Assembly (NCBI RefSeq): GCF_030814995.1
Contig: NZ_JAUSVX010000001.1
Span: forward strand, 1,054,001-1,118,000
Direction: 5' to 3'
DNA: 64,000 nt
Source: Labrys wisconsinensis
GTDB taxonomy: Bacteria; Pseudomonadota; Alphaproteobacteria; Rhizobiales; Labraceae
The position numbers and the translations under genes are program-made. A model generated the notes under the pieces. The model saw nothing but the letters and a program-made list of their open reading frames with translations, was not told the DNA's origin and did not search any database. The stretch's first letter is position 1, and the number at the start of each line of letters is the position of its first letter. Below are positions 37,741-46,325 of this stretch, piece by piece.

Positions 37741-38890
37741 GGGGGAGGGCTCCGTCTGGTGAGAATGTGACGTCGCCGACGGGTATTCCGATCGGTGGCG
37801 CTTCGCCGGCCCGGACCCGTTCCAGCACCGTGGCGTAGGTGGAATTGCCCGGCTTGAGGACGGCGGCTCGCTCCAGGGCCGCGATCGCCTCGTCGCGCCG
37901 GCCGAGGAACCAGTTCGCCATCCCCAGGAGATGCCAGGCAGGGTAGGCATTCGGCGCCGCGGCCAGCCCTCGCTCGAGCTTCGCGATGCCGATATCGAAG
38001 TTGTGCTGCGCGATAGTGTTCGCTCCGGCTTGCAGGTCGACGTTCAGCGCCAGCGTCAAATATCGCCGCATGTAGTCGCGGAACGAAACGTCGCCTTCGA
38101 AACGGAACAGGTTGATGTCGTCGTACCAGTCGAGGCCGAAGCAAGCCTTCACATCCGGATGAATCGGCATTTGCCAGTAGGAACCGGTCATGCCCGTCCC
38201 TCCGATCATGACCTCGTTCCTGCAGAATTCCTCTCGATCGAAGACCCAGCGCTCGCGCGCAACGGTCGGAAGGTCGATGCGCTCGATCAGGTAATCGGTG
38301 ACCGCATCCAAGACAAAGTTCGTCGGGTGCAGATTGGTGTGATGAAGCCGGCGGTGCTGCAGGTTGGCCTCGTAGAGGCTCCAGGCATCGAACCCGGTCT
38401 TCTCGCCCAGGTTCTTCAACTTTGTCCTGTTCATGTCGAGAAGGCGCTCCAGCCTGAAGGCCGTCGCGAAGTTCAGCGACATGTATGTCTCGAACGCCTC
38501 CTGCGGATCAGCGACGGTGCGGATGATCTCGTTGGCCTTCTCGTCGCAATATTGCATGCCGGGAAACATGCCGAGCGGGAAGTCGGGCGTCGGCCGGTGG
38601 TGGGGATGGGGCCGGGTGGAGGCCGGCCAAAGCGCTGAAAGGGAAAGGACCGGGAAATAGGCGATCGGCCTTTCGCCGAGGTGGACGCTGTCGAGCGCGC
38701 GCTGCCTGAAGTCGCCCATCTGATCGCAGACCAGCCAGGCGGAATTGATCATCTCGACGAACTCGGGGGTGACCTCCCGATAACTGGGAACCCACCGCAG
38801 GTTGACGTCCTCGATCTCTGCGTATGCCCGCCGGAGCCGTTCGACGACTGCCTGCGCCTGGCAGTTGCCAATCAGAACGATTGTTCTCAT
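37733..38890 (-). CDS. WcbI-like polysaccharide-modification protein with TPR tail
   Basis: This 385-residue protein begins with the WcbI-family signature VLIGNCQAQAVVERLRRA and continues with conserved family segments such as DQMGDFRQRALDS and RPIAYFPVLSLSALWP. WcbI of Burkholderia capsule loci is thought to be an acetyltransferase-like, CoA-binding protein. The C-terminal third (about 285-375) has TPR-like helix pairs (NTIAQHNFDIGIAKLERGLA and AYPAWHLLGMANWFLGRRDE), probably for protein contacts. It is coupled to the ACP gene by an 8-bp overlap. An acyl-ACP donor is inferred. Confidence 0.82.
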   Translation of the reverse strand: MRTIVLIGNCQAQAVVERLRRAYAEIEDVNLRWVPSYREVTPEFVEMINSAWLVCDQMGDFRQRALDSVHLGERPIAYFPVLSLSALWPASTRPHPHHRPTPDFPLGMFPGMQYCDEKANEIIRTVADPQEAFETYMSLNFATAFRLERLLDMNRTKLKNLGEKTGFDAWSLYEANLQHRRLHHTNLHPTNFVLDAVTDYLIERIDLPTVARERWVFDREEFCRNEVMIGGTGMTGSYWQMPIHPDVKACFGLDWYDDINLFRFEGDVSFRDYMRRYLTLALNVDLQAGANTIAQHNFDIGIAKLERGLAAAPNAYPAWHLLGMANWFLGRRDEAIAALERAAVLKPGNSTYATVLERVRAGEAPPIGIPVGDVTFSPDGALPHA

Positions 38891-38959
38891 GCGCCCCAGA
38901 CCTCAGACCCCGCCGGAAGGCTAGCACGGCAGGGTTGCGGCCGTCATCCGGCGCGGCGA

Positions 38960-39166
38960 TCAGCGCTCAGGCTTCGGATCGACCTCGCGGACGATGATCG
39001 CCGCGGCTCGCAGACCCAAAGCCTTGGCGTGCTCGACCTCCTCATCGGAATTGCTGCGCCCGAGATAGGCGCGCCAGACCGCAGCCTCGTCCGGAAACTC
39101 GCCGGCGAGCAGCAGTTCGTCCAGGGGTCCGAAGACGGCCCATCGCTGTTGCTGCTGCTCGGTCAT
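38960..39166 (-). CDS. Small hypothetical protein
   Basis: This 68-residue ORF from ATG 39166 reads MTEQQQQRWAVFGPLDELLL then AGEFPDEAAVWRAYLGRSNS and ends with DPKPER. It is acidic, soluble and probably helical; no family is recognised. A 69-bp gap separates it from the WcbI-like gene on the same strand, so it may be co-transcribed. The reading could be extended upstream to 39436, but that part has no protein-like character. Confidence 0.5.
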   Translation of the reverse strand: MTEQQQQRWAVFGPLDELLLAGEFPDEAAVWRAYLGRSNSDEEVEHAKALGLRAAAIIVREVDPKPER

Positions 39167-39399
39167 CGAACGCGACCCCGATCCTGGCGATGGCCTTGCC
39201 GGCCGAGATGGGCGATTCTCGGGTGCACCGGCGCGCCGATTCGTTGCCACTATGCCGCCGGGGGAGGGGACCTTCCACCGCAAGGGCCGGCGGCGATGAA
39301 CTCTCGTATTCTGCCCGTCACCGAGCAGATCGTCCAGGCGGCCGTCCGCCTCTGACGGCCTGAATGGCACCAGCTCTCGGCGCGTCGTCGCCGAGACGG

Positions 39400-40479
39400 T
39401 CAACGGCCGCGGGCGCTCGCAAGATCGACCAGCCATTCCTGGTAGAATCGATTCTTCGGGTTGAGCGAAAGCGCCCTTTCCCCGAAGCTGGCAGCCTCGT
39501 CAAATCTCCCCTGCTGCTTCAAGAGGCGAGCCAGTTGATAATGGCCCTGCGGCAGGTCCGGCTTCATCTCGATGAACCTGTGCAGCACCGCCTCCGCCTG
39601 GTCCGGCCTTCCCTCATCGACATGCATCTGCGCGATGGAAGGCAGGGCGCTCATGTCCGTTGCTGCAAGCGTCTCGGCCTTCTCGAGGGCGATCCTGCGC
39701 AGGTCCGGACGGCGCGTGCCCGCCCTCCGCGACATTTCGATGAAGTACTGGGCAAGTTCGCGACGCCTCTTGAGCAGCTGGCGGAACGCCGCTTGATCGA
39801 AGGTCCTGGCGAGAATCTGCCCGACCAGGTCTTGCAGCAGGCCGAGCTTGGTGAGCCAGACCGGACTTGCGTGCCCGAGGAACGGAAGCAGGATATCTAT
39901 GCGGTTCTCGCTCGGAATCCGGGCGGCGTGCCGCCGGTCACATGGATCGAGCGGATCGAACGCGATATGCAGCTTCTGCACATGCCTGAGTGCCGCCGCA
40001 TCGGCGAAATCGCCCGTCCAATCCAAGCTCGCCGCATCGGGGAACCGCTGGTCCCATGGCACCAGGGCCGGATCGAGGGTGGACTGAGGGCTCAGCGCGA
40101 TGACCTCCGCGTTCGCGACAGCCTGGGAAAAGACGAGGGCGGCGAAAGCCCCCATGGACCCCCCATAAAGGATGACCCGGTCAAAGCCCTTCGCAAAGTC
40201 GGCGAACTCGTCGGACCTGAAGAAGCGATGCAGATCCGCACCACGATACCAATCGGCTTTCGCCGGCTTGACGCCGAGTATCGAGGTGCCGTACCGCGAG
40301 AGAAATCTGAGGCCCCACGGCTCGGCCTCGCGCATCGCCCGCTCGTTGACGAATCCGACCGGATAGAACGTGATCACCAGAGTTTCATTGCCCGGCACAT
40401 AATCGACGAAGTAACGGCCGGACAGATCGATCTGTCGATACGCGACCTTGTTCTGATAGACGCCCGCGTCGGTAAACAT
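39400..40479 (-). CDS. Alpha/beta hydrolase-like protein with TPR tail
   Basis: This 359-residue protein has an alpha/beta-hydrolase-like N-terminal domain with a nucleophile elbow GGSMGAFAAL (Gly-x-Ser-x-Gly, about residue 120) and an acid/His pair region in HIAFDPLDPCDRRH and FLGHASPV. The C-terminal part (about 255-350) consists of TPR-like helices (AQMHVDEGRPDQAEAVLHRF, GHYQLARLLKQQGRFDEAAS). The same hydrolase-like/TPR and WcbI/TPR layout in one cluster suggests two enzymes held by a shared TPR-binding partner. No signal peptide. Function is unknown. Confidence 0.72.
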   Translation of the reverse strand: MFTDAGVYQNKVAYRQIDLSGRYFVDYVPGNETLVITFYPVGFVNERAMREAEPWGLRFLSRYGTSILGVKPAKADWYRGADLHRFFRSDEFADFAKGFDRVILYGGSMGAFAALVFSQAVANAEVIALSPQSTLDPALVPWDQRFPDAASLDWTGDFADAAALRHVQKLHIAFDPLDPCDRRHAARIPSENRIDILLPFLGHASPVWLTKLGLLQDLVGQILARTFDQAAFRQLLKRRRELAQYFIEMSRRAGTRRPDLRRIALEKAETLAATDMSALPSIAQMHVDEGRPDQAEAVLHRFIEMKPDLPQGHYQLARLLKQQGRFDEAASFGERALSLNPKNRFYQEWLVDLASARGR

Positions 40480-40508
40480 TGTCGCACTCCGGGGACAGAC
40501 GGCGGGGC

Positions 40509-41153
40509 TCAACTTGGCGCCTTTACAGACCTTCGGAAGAAATGGAACAAGCGGTGCGGAGCGTGGTTCCGCATCTCCTGAGGCAGATAACCCGCGTCCT
40601 CGAAGAGCGCGACGAACTCGGACACCTTGAGGTCGTTCACCCAGCCGCCACGGCGGCGCTGCCGGATCTGATCCGGCGCGTTGTTGGTCGCGGCATAGCT
40701 GCAAATGATGTGCCGGTAGGTTCGCAACAGCACGGCGATCAGCCGGCGCAGGTCGATCACGTATTCGAGCGAGCCGCTGAAGAAGCCGACGTCGCCGGCC
40801 GGCAGCGCCGGAAGCGTCGGCGCGTTGAGGTCGAGGACGATGGTGTCCGGGCCGCGAGGAGCGATGTCGACAGGCACATAGCGCACGCCGGCCGGCAGCA
40901 TGTCTCTGAGCGCCATGGTGCCGCAGCCGAAATCCACCACCGTCTTGATCTTCTCCGGCAGCAGGGCGGCCAGCTTGCGCGTGCGCTCGTCCCATGCCGG
41001 CGCGAAGACGGCGCCGCCGGACCAGCGCGCAATGTCCGAGCGCCCCTCGGCCTTCGTGCGCTCCACGTAATCCGCATAGGCCTCGATCTCGTCAGGGCTG
41101 AGCGGCTCGCCGGCCACCAGACGTGCCAATGCGCCTTTCGCGTTCTCGTCCAT
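40509..41153 (-). CDS. SAM-dependent methyltransferase-like protein
   Basis: This 214-residue protein has a class I methyltransferase core: VVDFGCGTMALRDMLP (motif I), then VPVDIAPRGPDTIVLDLN (acidic loop for the SAM ribose) and GFFSGSLEYVIDLRRLIAVL. The C-terminal region is basic (QIRQRRRGGWVNDLKV). Its stop lies 29 bp before the hydrolase-like gene, so it is the first clear enzyme of the cluster, probably methylating the same glycan. Substrate unknown. Confidence 0.8.
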   Translation of the reverse strand: MDENAKGALARLVAGEPLSPDEIEAYADYVERTKAEGRSDIARWSGGAVFAPAWDERTRKLAALLPEKIKTVVDFGCGTMALRDMLPAGVRYVPVDIAPRGPDTIVLDLNAPTLPALPAGDVGFFSGSLEYVIDLRRLIAVLLRTYRHIICSYAATNNAPDQIRQRRRGGWVNDLKVSEFVALFEDAGYLPQEMRNHAPHRLFHFFRRSVKAPS

Positions 41154-41221
41154 CGGGCCCTCCCACCCGACCTCTACCACAGCGCAGCCCGTGCCGCCCG
41201 AATCGAAGCCGGGGCGCCCGG

Positions 41222-42814
41222 CTATTCCGGCAGGCCCGCCAGCCGCATGGCGTCGGCGACCTCGTCGGCGATCCCGGGCGCGATGCCGATGGCGGCGGAC
41301 CAGCGGCCGACCGCGAAGTGCGGGTCGAGCGCCAGCATCCGCACCGCCGCGGCCCTTGCCTCGTCGAGCCGCCCGAGCCTGGCGAGCGGAGCCGCCAGCC
41401 AGCCATGCAGGATGCTGAAGCCCGGATTCAGCTCCACCGCCCGCCGGCCGGCAGCGACCGCGTCCCCGTGCCGGCCGAGCAGGAAATTGCCGAATCCGAT
41501 GATGCCCTGCGGAATGCAGCTCATGGCATCGAGCGGGCTCAGGCGCATCGCCCGCTCGCCCCAGGCGATCGCCCGCGCCGCGTCGCCGCCATAGGCCACC
41601 GGCACGCATCCGAAGGCATAGACGAAGGCGCAGGAGGCGCTGAGCCCCAGGGCCTGTTCGAAGGCCTCGTCGGCCAGCCTGCGGTCGTGCTCCACCAGGC
41701 CGATGGTGAAGCCGGCGAGCGCCAGCGCCATCGCGTCGCCCGAGCCGTGCTCGATCGCCGCATGAGCGTGGCGGATCGCCCGCGTGCGATCCTCCGGATG
41801 CATGCCGGCGCGTATGAACAGGGTCTGGTGCGCCCAGGCGGCGAAGCCGTGCGCGAGCGCGTAGCTCGGCTCGGTGGCGAGCGCCCGCTCGAGCAGCGGC
41901 AGGCCCTTGGCCGCGCCCTGCGGCATGAAGGTGTAGACGTCCGGCAGCGCGCGAAGCAGGAGGTCGTAGGCGTCGAGATTGTCGGGGCGCTTGCGCCTGA
42001 CGCGTTCGATCTCGGCCCGGCGCAGATTGGGCTCGATGGCGGCCACCACGCTGACGGTGATCTCGTCCTGCACCGCGAAGATGTCGGTGAGGTCGCGGTC
42101 GTAGCGTTCCGCCCACAGATGCCGGCCGTCCTCCGCCTCGATGAGCTGGCCGGTGATGCGCACGCGGCTTCCCACCTTGCGCACGCTGCCTTCCAGCACG
42201 TAGCGCACGCCGAGCTCGCGCCCGACCTGCTTCACGTCCACGGCGCGGCCCTTGTAGGTGAAGCTCGAATTGCGCGCGATGACGAACAGCCAGCGGATGC
42301 GCGACAGGCCGGTGATGATGTCCTCGACCATGCCGTCGGCGAAGTAGTCCTGCTCGGGATCCCCGCTCATGTTGTCGAACGGCAGCACGGCGATCGACGG
42401 ACGGTCGGGGAGCCCCAGGCCGGGCTTGGCCGGTTCCACCGGCGCCGGCGCCTCGGCCCGGCTCTCTTCCTGCACGGCGCCGACGAAGCGGATGCCCTTG
42501 CGCTGGATGGTGCGGATGAGGCGCTGCTCCTCGCCATTGTCGCGCAACGCGCTGCGGGCGGCGTTGATGCGGCTGCTCAGCGTCGCATCGGAGACGATGC
42601 GCCCCTGCCAGACCGCGTCCACCATGTCGTCCTTGCTGACGACCCGATCGCGATTGCGGATCAGATATTGCAGGAGGTCGAACACCTGAGGTTCGACGGG
42701 AACCAGCGCGTCGCCGCGACGCAGTTCACGCCGATCGCCGTCCAACGCAAAATCCTCGAAGAGATACGGCAAGCTGCCCGCTCCAGACCGCGGCGAGTCC
42801 ACGACGGCCGGCAC
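41222..42814 (-). CDS. CadC-like winged-helix regulator with TolB-like and TPR domains
   Basis: This 530-residue protein has an N-terminal OmpR/CadC-type winged helix (about 15-110: FEDFALDGDRRELRRGDALV, VFDLLQYLIRNRDRVVSKDD and RTIQRKGIRFVG), a linker, a TolB-like domain (SIAVLPFDNMSGDPEQDYFA, YKGRAVDVKQVGRELGVRYV) and TPR-type helices to the end. This layout is common in Rhizobiales as a transcription factor that may sense through the second half. It lies divergent to the secreted alpha/beta hydrolase gene 42970-43743, its likely target. The gap between them has an unusual run of small direct repeats (AACGCAAA, CAAAATCAAAG). Confidence 0.85.
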   Translation of the reverse strand: MPAVVDSPRSGAGSLPYLFEDFALDGDRRELRRGDALVPVEPQVFDLLQYLIRNRDRVVSKDDMVDAVWQGRIVSDATLSSRINAARSALRDNGEEQRLIRTIQRKGIRFVGAVQEESRAEAPAPVEPAKPGLGLPDRPSIAVLPFDNMSGDPEQDYFADGMVEDIITGLSRIRWLFVIARNSSFTYKGRAVDVKQVGRELGVRYVLEGSVRKVGSRVRITGQLIEAEDGRHLWAERYDRDLTDIFAVQDEITVSVVAAIEPNLRRAEIERVRRKRPDNLDAYDLLLRALPDVYTFMPQGAAKGLPLLERALATEPSYALAHGFAAWAHQTLFIRAGMHPEDRTRAIRHAHAAIEHGSGDAMALALAGFTIGLVEHDRRLADEAFEQALGLSASCAFVYAFGCVPVAYGGDAARAIAWGERAMRLSPLDAMSCIPQGIIGFGNFLLGRHGDAVAAGRRAVELNPGFSILHGWLAAPLARLGRLDEARAAAVRMLALDPHFAVGRWSAAIGIAPGIADEVADAMRLAGLPE

Positions 42815-42969
42815 TGTAGCCGCGTCGTGGACGCAAAATCAAAGCGATCTCAACGCAAACTCAAGGCGCCGTGAAAGCCGCCTCAAAGCGCGGGCGGCAG
42901 CTCTCCCGCATAGTCCTCCTCGTCACCAGCGCTCTGAGACCAGCAAGCGCCCCGAGAAGGAGAACGCAC

Positions 42970-43743
42970 ATGTCGAACGTTGCAGCCACGATCGCCTCCG
43001 CCGCCCTGGCCGTTGGCGTGAGCGCGTTGGGAAGCCTGGCGGCGGACGCCCAGCCGGTGAAGTCCGTCGTCCTCGTGCATGGCGGCTTCGTCGACGGATC
43101 CGGATGGGACGGCGTCTACCAGATCCTCAAGAAGGACGGCTACGACGTGACCATCGTCCAGAACCCGACGACATCGCTCGCCGACGACGTCGCCGTGACC
43201 CGGCGCGCCATCGCCGCGGCTCCCGGCAAGGTCATCCTGGTCGGCCACTCCTATGGCGGCGCCGTGGTGTCCGAGGCCGGCACCGACCCGAAGGTGGCGG
43301 GCGTCGTCTACATCACCGCCTTCGCGCTCGACGCCGGCGAATCGGTGGCGAGCCTGATCGCCAATCCGCCGCCCGGCGCGCCGGTGCCGCCGATCCTGCC
43401 GCCCGTCGACGGCTTCCTGATGCTGGACAAGGCCAAGTTCGCCGCCTCGTTCGCCGCGGATGTCCGCCCCGAGGTCGCCGCCTTCATGGCGGATTCGCAG
43501 GTGCCCTGGGGCATCGCGGCGCTCGAAGGCAAGGTCACAGTTCCCGCCTGGAAGTCAAAGCCGAGCTGGTACCTCGTCGCCACCGACGACCACATGATCC
43601 CGCCGCCGGCGCAGCGCACCATGGCCAAGCGGGCCGGAGCGACCACGGTGGAAGTGCCCGGCAGCCACGCCGTCTACGTCTCCAATCCCGGCGCCGTCGC
43701 CAGCTTCATCGAGCAGGCGGCCGCCGGAGCGGACAAGAAATAG
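42970..43743 (+). CDS. Secreted alpha/beta hydrolase
   Basis: This 257-residue exported hydrolase has a signal peptide (TIASAALAVGVSALGSLAAD, cleaved after ADA) and an alpha/beta-hydrolase fold: VVLVHGGFVDGSGWDGVYQI (oxyanion HGG), the nucleophile elbow VGHSYGGAVV, and the C-terminal acid/His pair in LVATDDHMIPPP and VPGSHAVYVSN. The family includes esterases and lactonases of signalling or plant compounds. A strong AAGGAG precedes ATG 42970. It is controlled from the divergent winged-helix gene, by inference. Confidence 0.9.
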   Translation: MSNVAATIASAALAVGVSALGSLAADAQPVKSVVLVHGGFVDGSGWDGVYQILKKDGYDVTIVQNPTTSLADDVAVTRRAIAAAPGKVILVGHSYGGAVVSEAGTDPKVAGVVYITAFALDAGESVASLIANPPPGAPVPPILPPVDGFLMLDKAKFAASFAADVRPEVAAFMADSQVPWGIAALEGKVTVPAWKSKPSWYLVATDDHMIPPPAQRTMAKRAGATTVEVPGSHAVYVSNPGAVASFIEQAAAGADKK

Positions 43744-43765
43744 ACCGGCATCACCCGCGAGGGAT

Positions 43766-43793
43766 GGCCTGGGCGCCTGGGGGCGCCCGGGCC
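43766..43793 (+). terminator. Terminator after alpha/beta hydrolase gene
   Basis: GGCCTGGGCGCC (43766-43777) pairs with GGCGCCCGGGCC (43782-43793), one mismatch and a 4-nt loop, then TTCCGTCTTTGGG. It starts 22 bp after the stop codon. Confidence 0.65.
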
Positions 43794-43976
43794 TTCCGTC
43801 TTTGGGACTCCCGCGTGCAAGGCCCGCAGAGCCGACGGGGGGCGAGCGGATCGAGAATTTGGGATCAGAGGTGCGGCTTCTGCCGAGCAGCCTTGCCCCT
43901 CTCTGGTTCACAAGACCCTCGATAGACCGAGGTCCGGACCCGTATATGTGCCGTCGCGGACAGCGGAGGCATCGAC

Positions 43977-44681
43977 ATGACCCAGGCGACCATCGGCCTG
44001 ATCGGCGGCATGAGCTGGGAGAGTTCGGCGCAATATTACCGCATCATCAACCAGGCGGCGCGCGAGCGGCTCGGGGGCGTGCATTCGGCCCGCAGCCTGA
44101 TGGTCTCCGTCGATTTCGGCACGGTCGAGCGGCTGCAGCATGCCGGCGACTGGGCGAGCCTCACCGCGATGATGGTCGAGGCGGCGCGGCAGCTGGAGCG
44201 CGGCGGCGCCGATTTCTTCCTGATCTGCACCAACACCATGCACCGGATGGCCGAAGAGGCCGCGGCCGCCGTCGCCATTCCGCTGCTGCACATCGCCGAC
44301 CCCACGGCCGCGGCGGTCCGGGCCGCCGGCCGGCGGCGGGTGGGCCTGCTCGGCACCGCCTTCACCATGGAGCAGGACTTCTACAAAGGCCGCCTCGCCG
44401 GCCACGGCCTGGAGGTGCTGGTGCCCGAAGCGGCGGACCGGGCGCTGGTGCATCGGGTCATCTACGAGGAGCTGGTGGCGGGACGGGTGCTGGAGGCCTC
44501 GCGCGCGGCCTATCGCGCCGTGATCGAGCGCCTGGTGGCGCGCGGCGCCGAGGCGATCGTCCTCGGCTGCACCGAGATCATGCTGCTGGTGCACGAGGAG
44601 GACAGCCCGGTGCCGCTGTTCGACACCACCACCCTGCACGCCCTGGCCGCGGTCGACCGGGCGCTGGCGAGCGCCGGCTGA
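43977..44681 (+). CDS. Aspartate/glutamate racemase family protein
   Basis: This 234-residue PLP-independent racemase carries its two catalytic cysteines at about 84 (ICTNTMHRM) and 198 (LGCTEIMLL), the hallmark of the family. The N-terminus GLIGGMSWESSAQYYRIINQ is typical of the aspartate-racemase branch. It would interconvert L- and D-aspartate or a related amino acid. It is convergent with the HAD gene, with only 9 bp between stops. Confidence 0.9.
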   Translation: MTQATIGLIGGMSWESSAQYYRIINQAARERLGGVHSARSLMVSVDFGTVERLQHAGDWASLTAMMVEAARQLERGGADFFLICTNTMHRMAEEAAAAVAIPLLHIADPTAAAVRAAGRRRVGLLGTAFTMEQDFYKGRLAGHGLEVLVPEAADRALVHRVIYEELVAGRVLEASRAAYRAVIERLVARGAEAIVLGCTEIMLLVHEEDSPVPLFDTTTLHALAAVDRALASAG

Positions 44682-44690
44682 CCGGGCCGC

Positions 44691-45368
44691 TCACGCCCGC
44701 AGCGCCGGGAATGCCGCGAGCAGGGCCGGGATCTCCCGCCAGTGGCGCGCGATCACGCTCGCGCCGAGCCCGGCAAGACGCTCGGCGTGGCCGGGCGGGC
44801 AGTGGGAGCCGCCGGTGAAGCCGATCACCGGCATGCCGGCGGCGAGGGCGGCCGCCACGCCGGCCGCGCTGTCCTCGACCACGCAGCAGCGCTCGGGCGC
44901 CGCGCCGAGGCGGGCGGCGGCGTAGAGGAACAGGTCGGGCGCCGGCTTGCCGCGCTCCACCAGCGCGGCACTGTAGATGTCCGCGCCGAAATGCGCCTTG
45001 AGGCCGGTCCGGGTCAGCGCCAGGTCGAGCTTGCGCGGGCTGCTGCTCGAGGCGACGCATTTGCGCACCGGCAGGGCGGCGAGCACGGCATCGGCGCCGG
45101 GCAGGGGCTGCAGCGCCTCGAGCAGCAGCGTCTCGACGCGCTGCGCCACCGCCGCGGCAAAATCCGCGCCGACGCTGCGGCCAGTCTCGCGCTCGACCGT
45201 GGCGATGACGTCGGCCTGCGCGATGCCGGCGAAGCGCCGCAGCACCGCCTCCAGCGGGTAGCCGCCGAAGCCGCGCCGGGCGAGCTCTTCCGCGTCGACG
45301 CGGCAGGCGAGGACTTCGCTGTCGACGAGCACGCCGTCGCAGTCGCAGATGAGAAGGTCGAGAGGCAT
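44691..45368 (-). CDS. HAD-superfamily hydrolase (beta-phosphoglucomutase/phosphatase type)
   Basis: This 225-residue cytoplasmic phosphatase has the HAD motifs: CDCDGVLVDSE (nucleophile Asp9, acid/base Asp11), CVASSSSPRKLDLAL (motif II), the Lys in VERGKPAPDLFLYAA and VVEDSAAGVAAALAAGM with the terminal Asp. A helical cap sits after motif I. It follows the metallophosphoesterase gene on the same strand by 77 bp and may use phosphosugars taken in by the importer upstream. Confidence 0.88.
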   Translation of the reverse strand: MPLDLLICDCDGVLVDSEVLACRVDAEELARRGFGGYPLEAVLRRFAGIAQADVIATVERETGRSVGADFAAAVAQRVETLLLEALQPLPGADAVLAALPVRKCVASSSSPRKLDLALTRTGLKAHFGADIYSAALVERGKPAPDLFLYAAARLGAAPERCCVVEDSAAGVAAALAAGMPVIGFTGGSHCPPGHAERLAGLGASVIARHWREIPALLAAFPALRA

Positions 45369-45445
45369 GGATCTGTCCTGGAATGCCGGCCGCCGCGCAG
45401 CGGAGGCGCGACGGGCGGGCCTCTGCCGCGCGATAATGAGCCGGC

Positions 45446-46291
45446 TCAACTCGTCGCCGGCCGGAACACGGTGATGGAGCCCGGCCCGCCGTCCCCATCG
45501 GCGGTCTCGCGCGCCACGACCGCGTCCGCCGGGGCGACCTCCAGCGGGTGGACCACCACCCGGCCGCCGTCGACCAGGATGACGTCGCAGGCCGGCGGCC
45601 GATCGACATAACGGGCCGAGAGGCCGGCCGGCAGCGGATGGAGGGGATGGCAGGTGCCGCGCGTCGCCGAGAAGGAGCGCCGGCCCGAGCGGCCGCAGGT
45701 GGCGAAATGCACATGGCCGAAGGCGGTGTGGATCACCTGGGGATGGCGGTCGAGCAGCGCCTCCAGCCGGTCGCCGTCCTCGAGCAGCATGGCGTTGAAA
45801 TAGTCGATGCCGAGCGGGAAGGGCGGGTGGTGCAGGAAGACGAGGGTGGCCGCGTCCGGCCGCGCCGCCAGCGCCTTCTCCAGCCAGGCGAGCCGCGCGG
45901 AGCCGAGCCGTCCGGCGCTCGGCGCGGCCTCGTCGAGCGTGTCGAGCAGCACGAGGCGCAGCGCCCCGAGGTCGATCGCTTCCTGCACGAAGCCGGCCCC
46001 GTCGTCGGGCGCTTCGGGAAAGACGCGGCGGAAGGGCTCCCGCCGGTCGTGGTTGCCGAGCATCAGGCGGACCGGCGGCACGAGGCCGGCCAGCAGCGGC
46101 GCGAGCCGGCGGTACGAGACCTCGTCGCCGCGGTCGGCGAGATCGCCGGAGACGATGCACAGCGCCGCGTCCGCATGCTCGGCGTTGACGGCCTCGACCA
46201 CCGCCGCCAGACGCGCGGCGGGATCGAAGCCGACGACGCGCTCGCCGGCCGGGGCCATGTGGATGTCGGAGAGATGCACGATCTTGGTCAC
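45446..46291 (-). CDS. Metallophosphoesterase
   Basis: This 281-residue calcineurin-type phosphoesterase has all metal motifs in order: KIVHLSDIHM, VSGDLADRGDE, MLGNHDRREPF, VFLHHPPF and AFGHVHF. The closest general type is the CpdA/GpdQ group (cyclic nucleotide or glycerophosphodiester phosphodiesterases). It begins with GTG at 46291; no better start was seen. It lies 34 bp after the binding protein of a Ugp-like importer and is probably translated with it, suggesting that it hydrolyses an imported phosphodiester. Confidence 0.87.
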   Translation of the reverse strand: MTKIVHLSDIHMAPAGERVVGFDPAARLAAVVEAVNAEHADAALCIVSGDLADRGDEVSYRRLAPLLAGLVPPVRLMLGNHDRREPFRRVFPEAPDDGAGFVQEAIDLGALRLVLLDTLDEAAPSAGRLGSARLAWLEKALAARPDAATLVFLHHPPFPLGIDYFNAMLLEDGDRLEALLDRHPQVIHTAFGHVHFATCGRSGRRSFSATRGTCHPLHPLPAGLSARYVDRPPACDVILVDGGRVVVHPLEVAPADAVVARETADGDGGPGSITVFRPATS

Positions 46292-46325
46292 GCCGGAACG
46301 CTCGCTTTCAGACTTCGCGCGGTCG

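Noticed and set aside
37276-41153. tRNA-Arg as the attachment site of an integrated island
   Set aside because: No direct copy of the tRNA 3' end, integrase or clear composition shift was found around the adjacent cluster.
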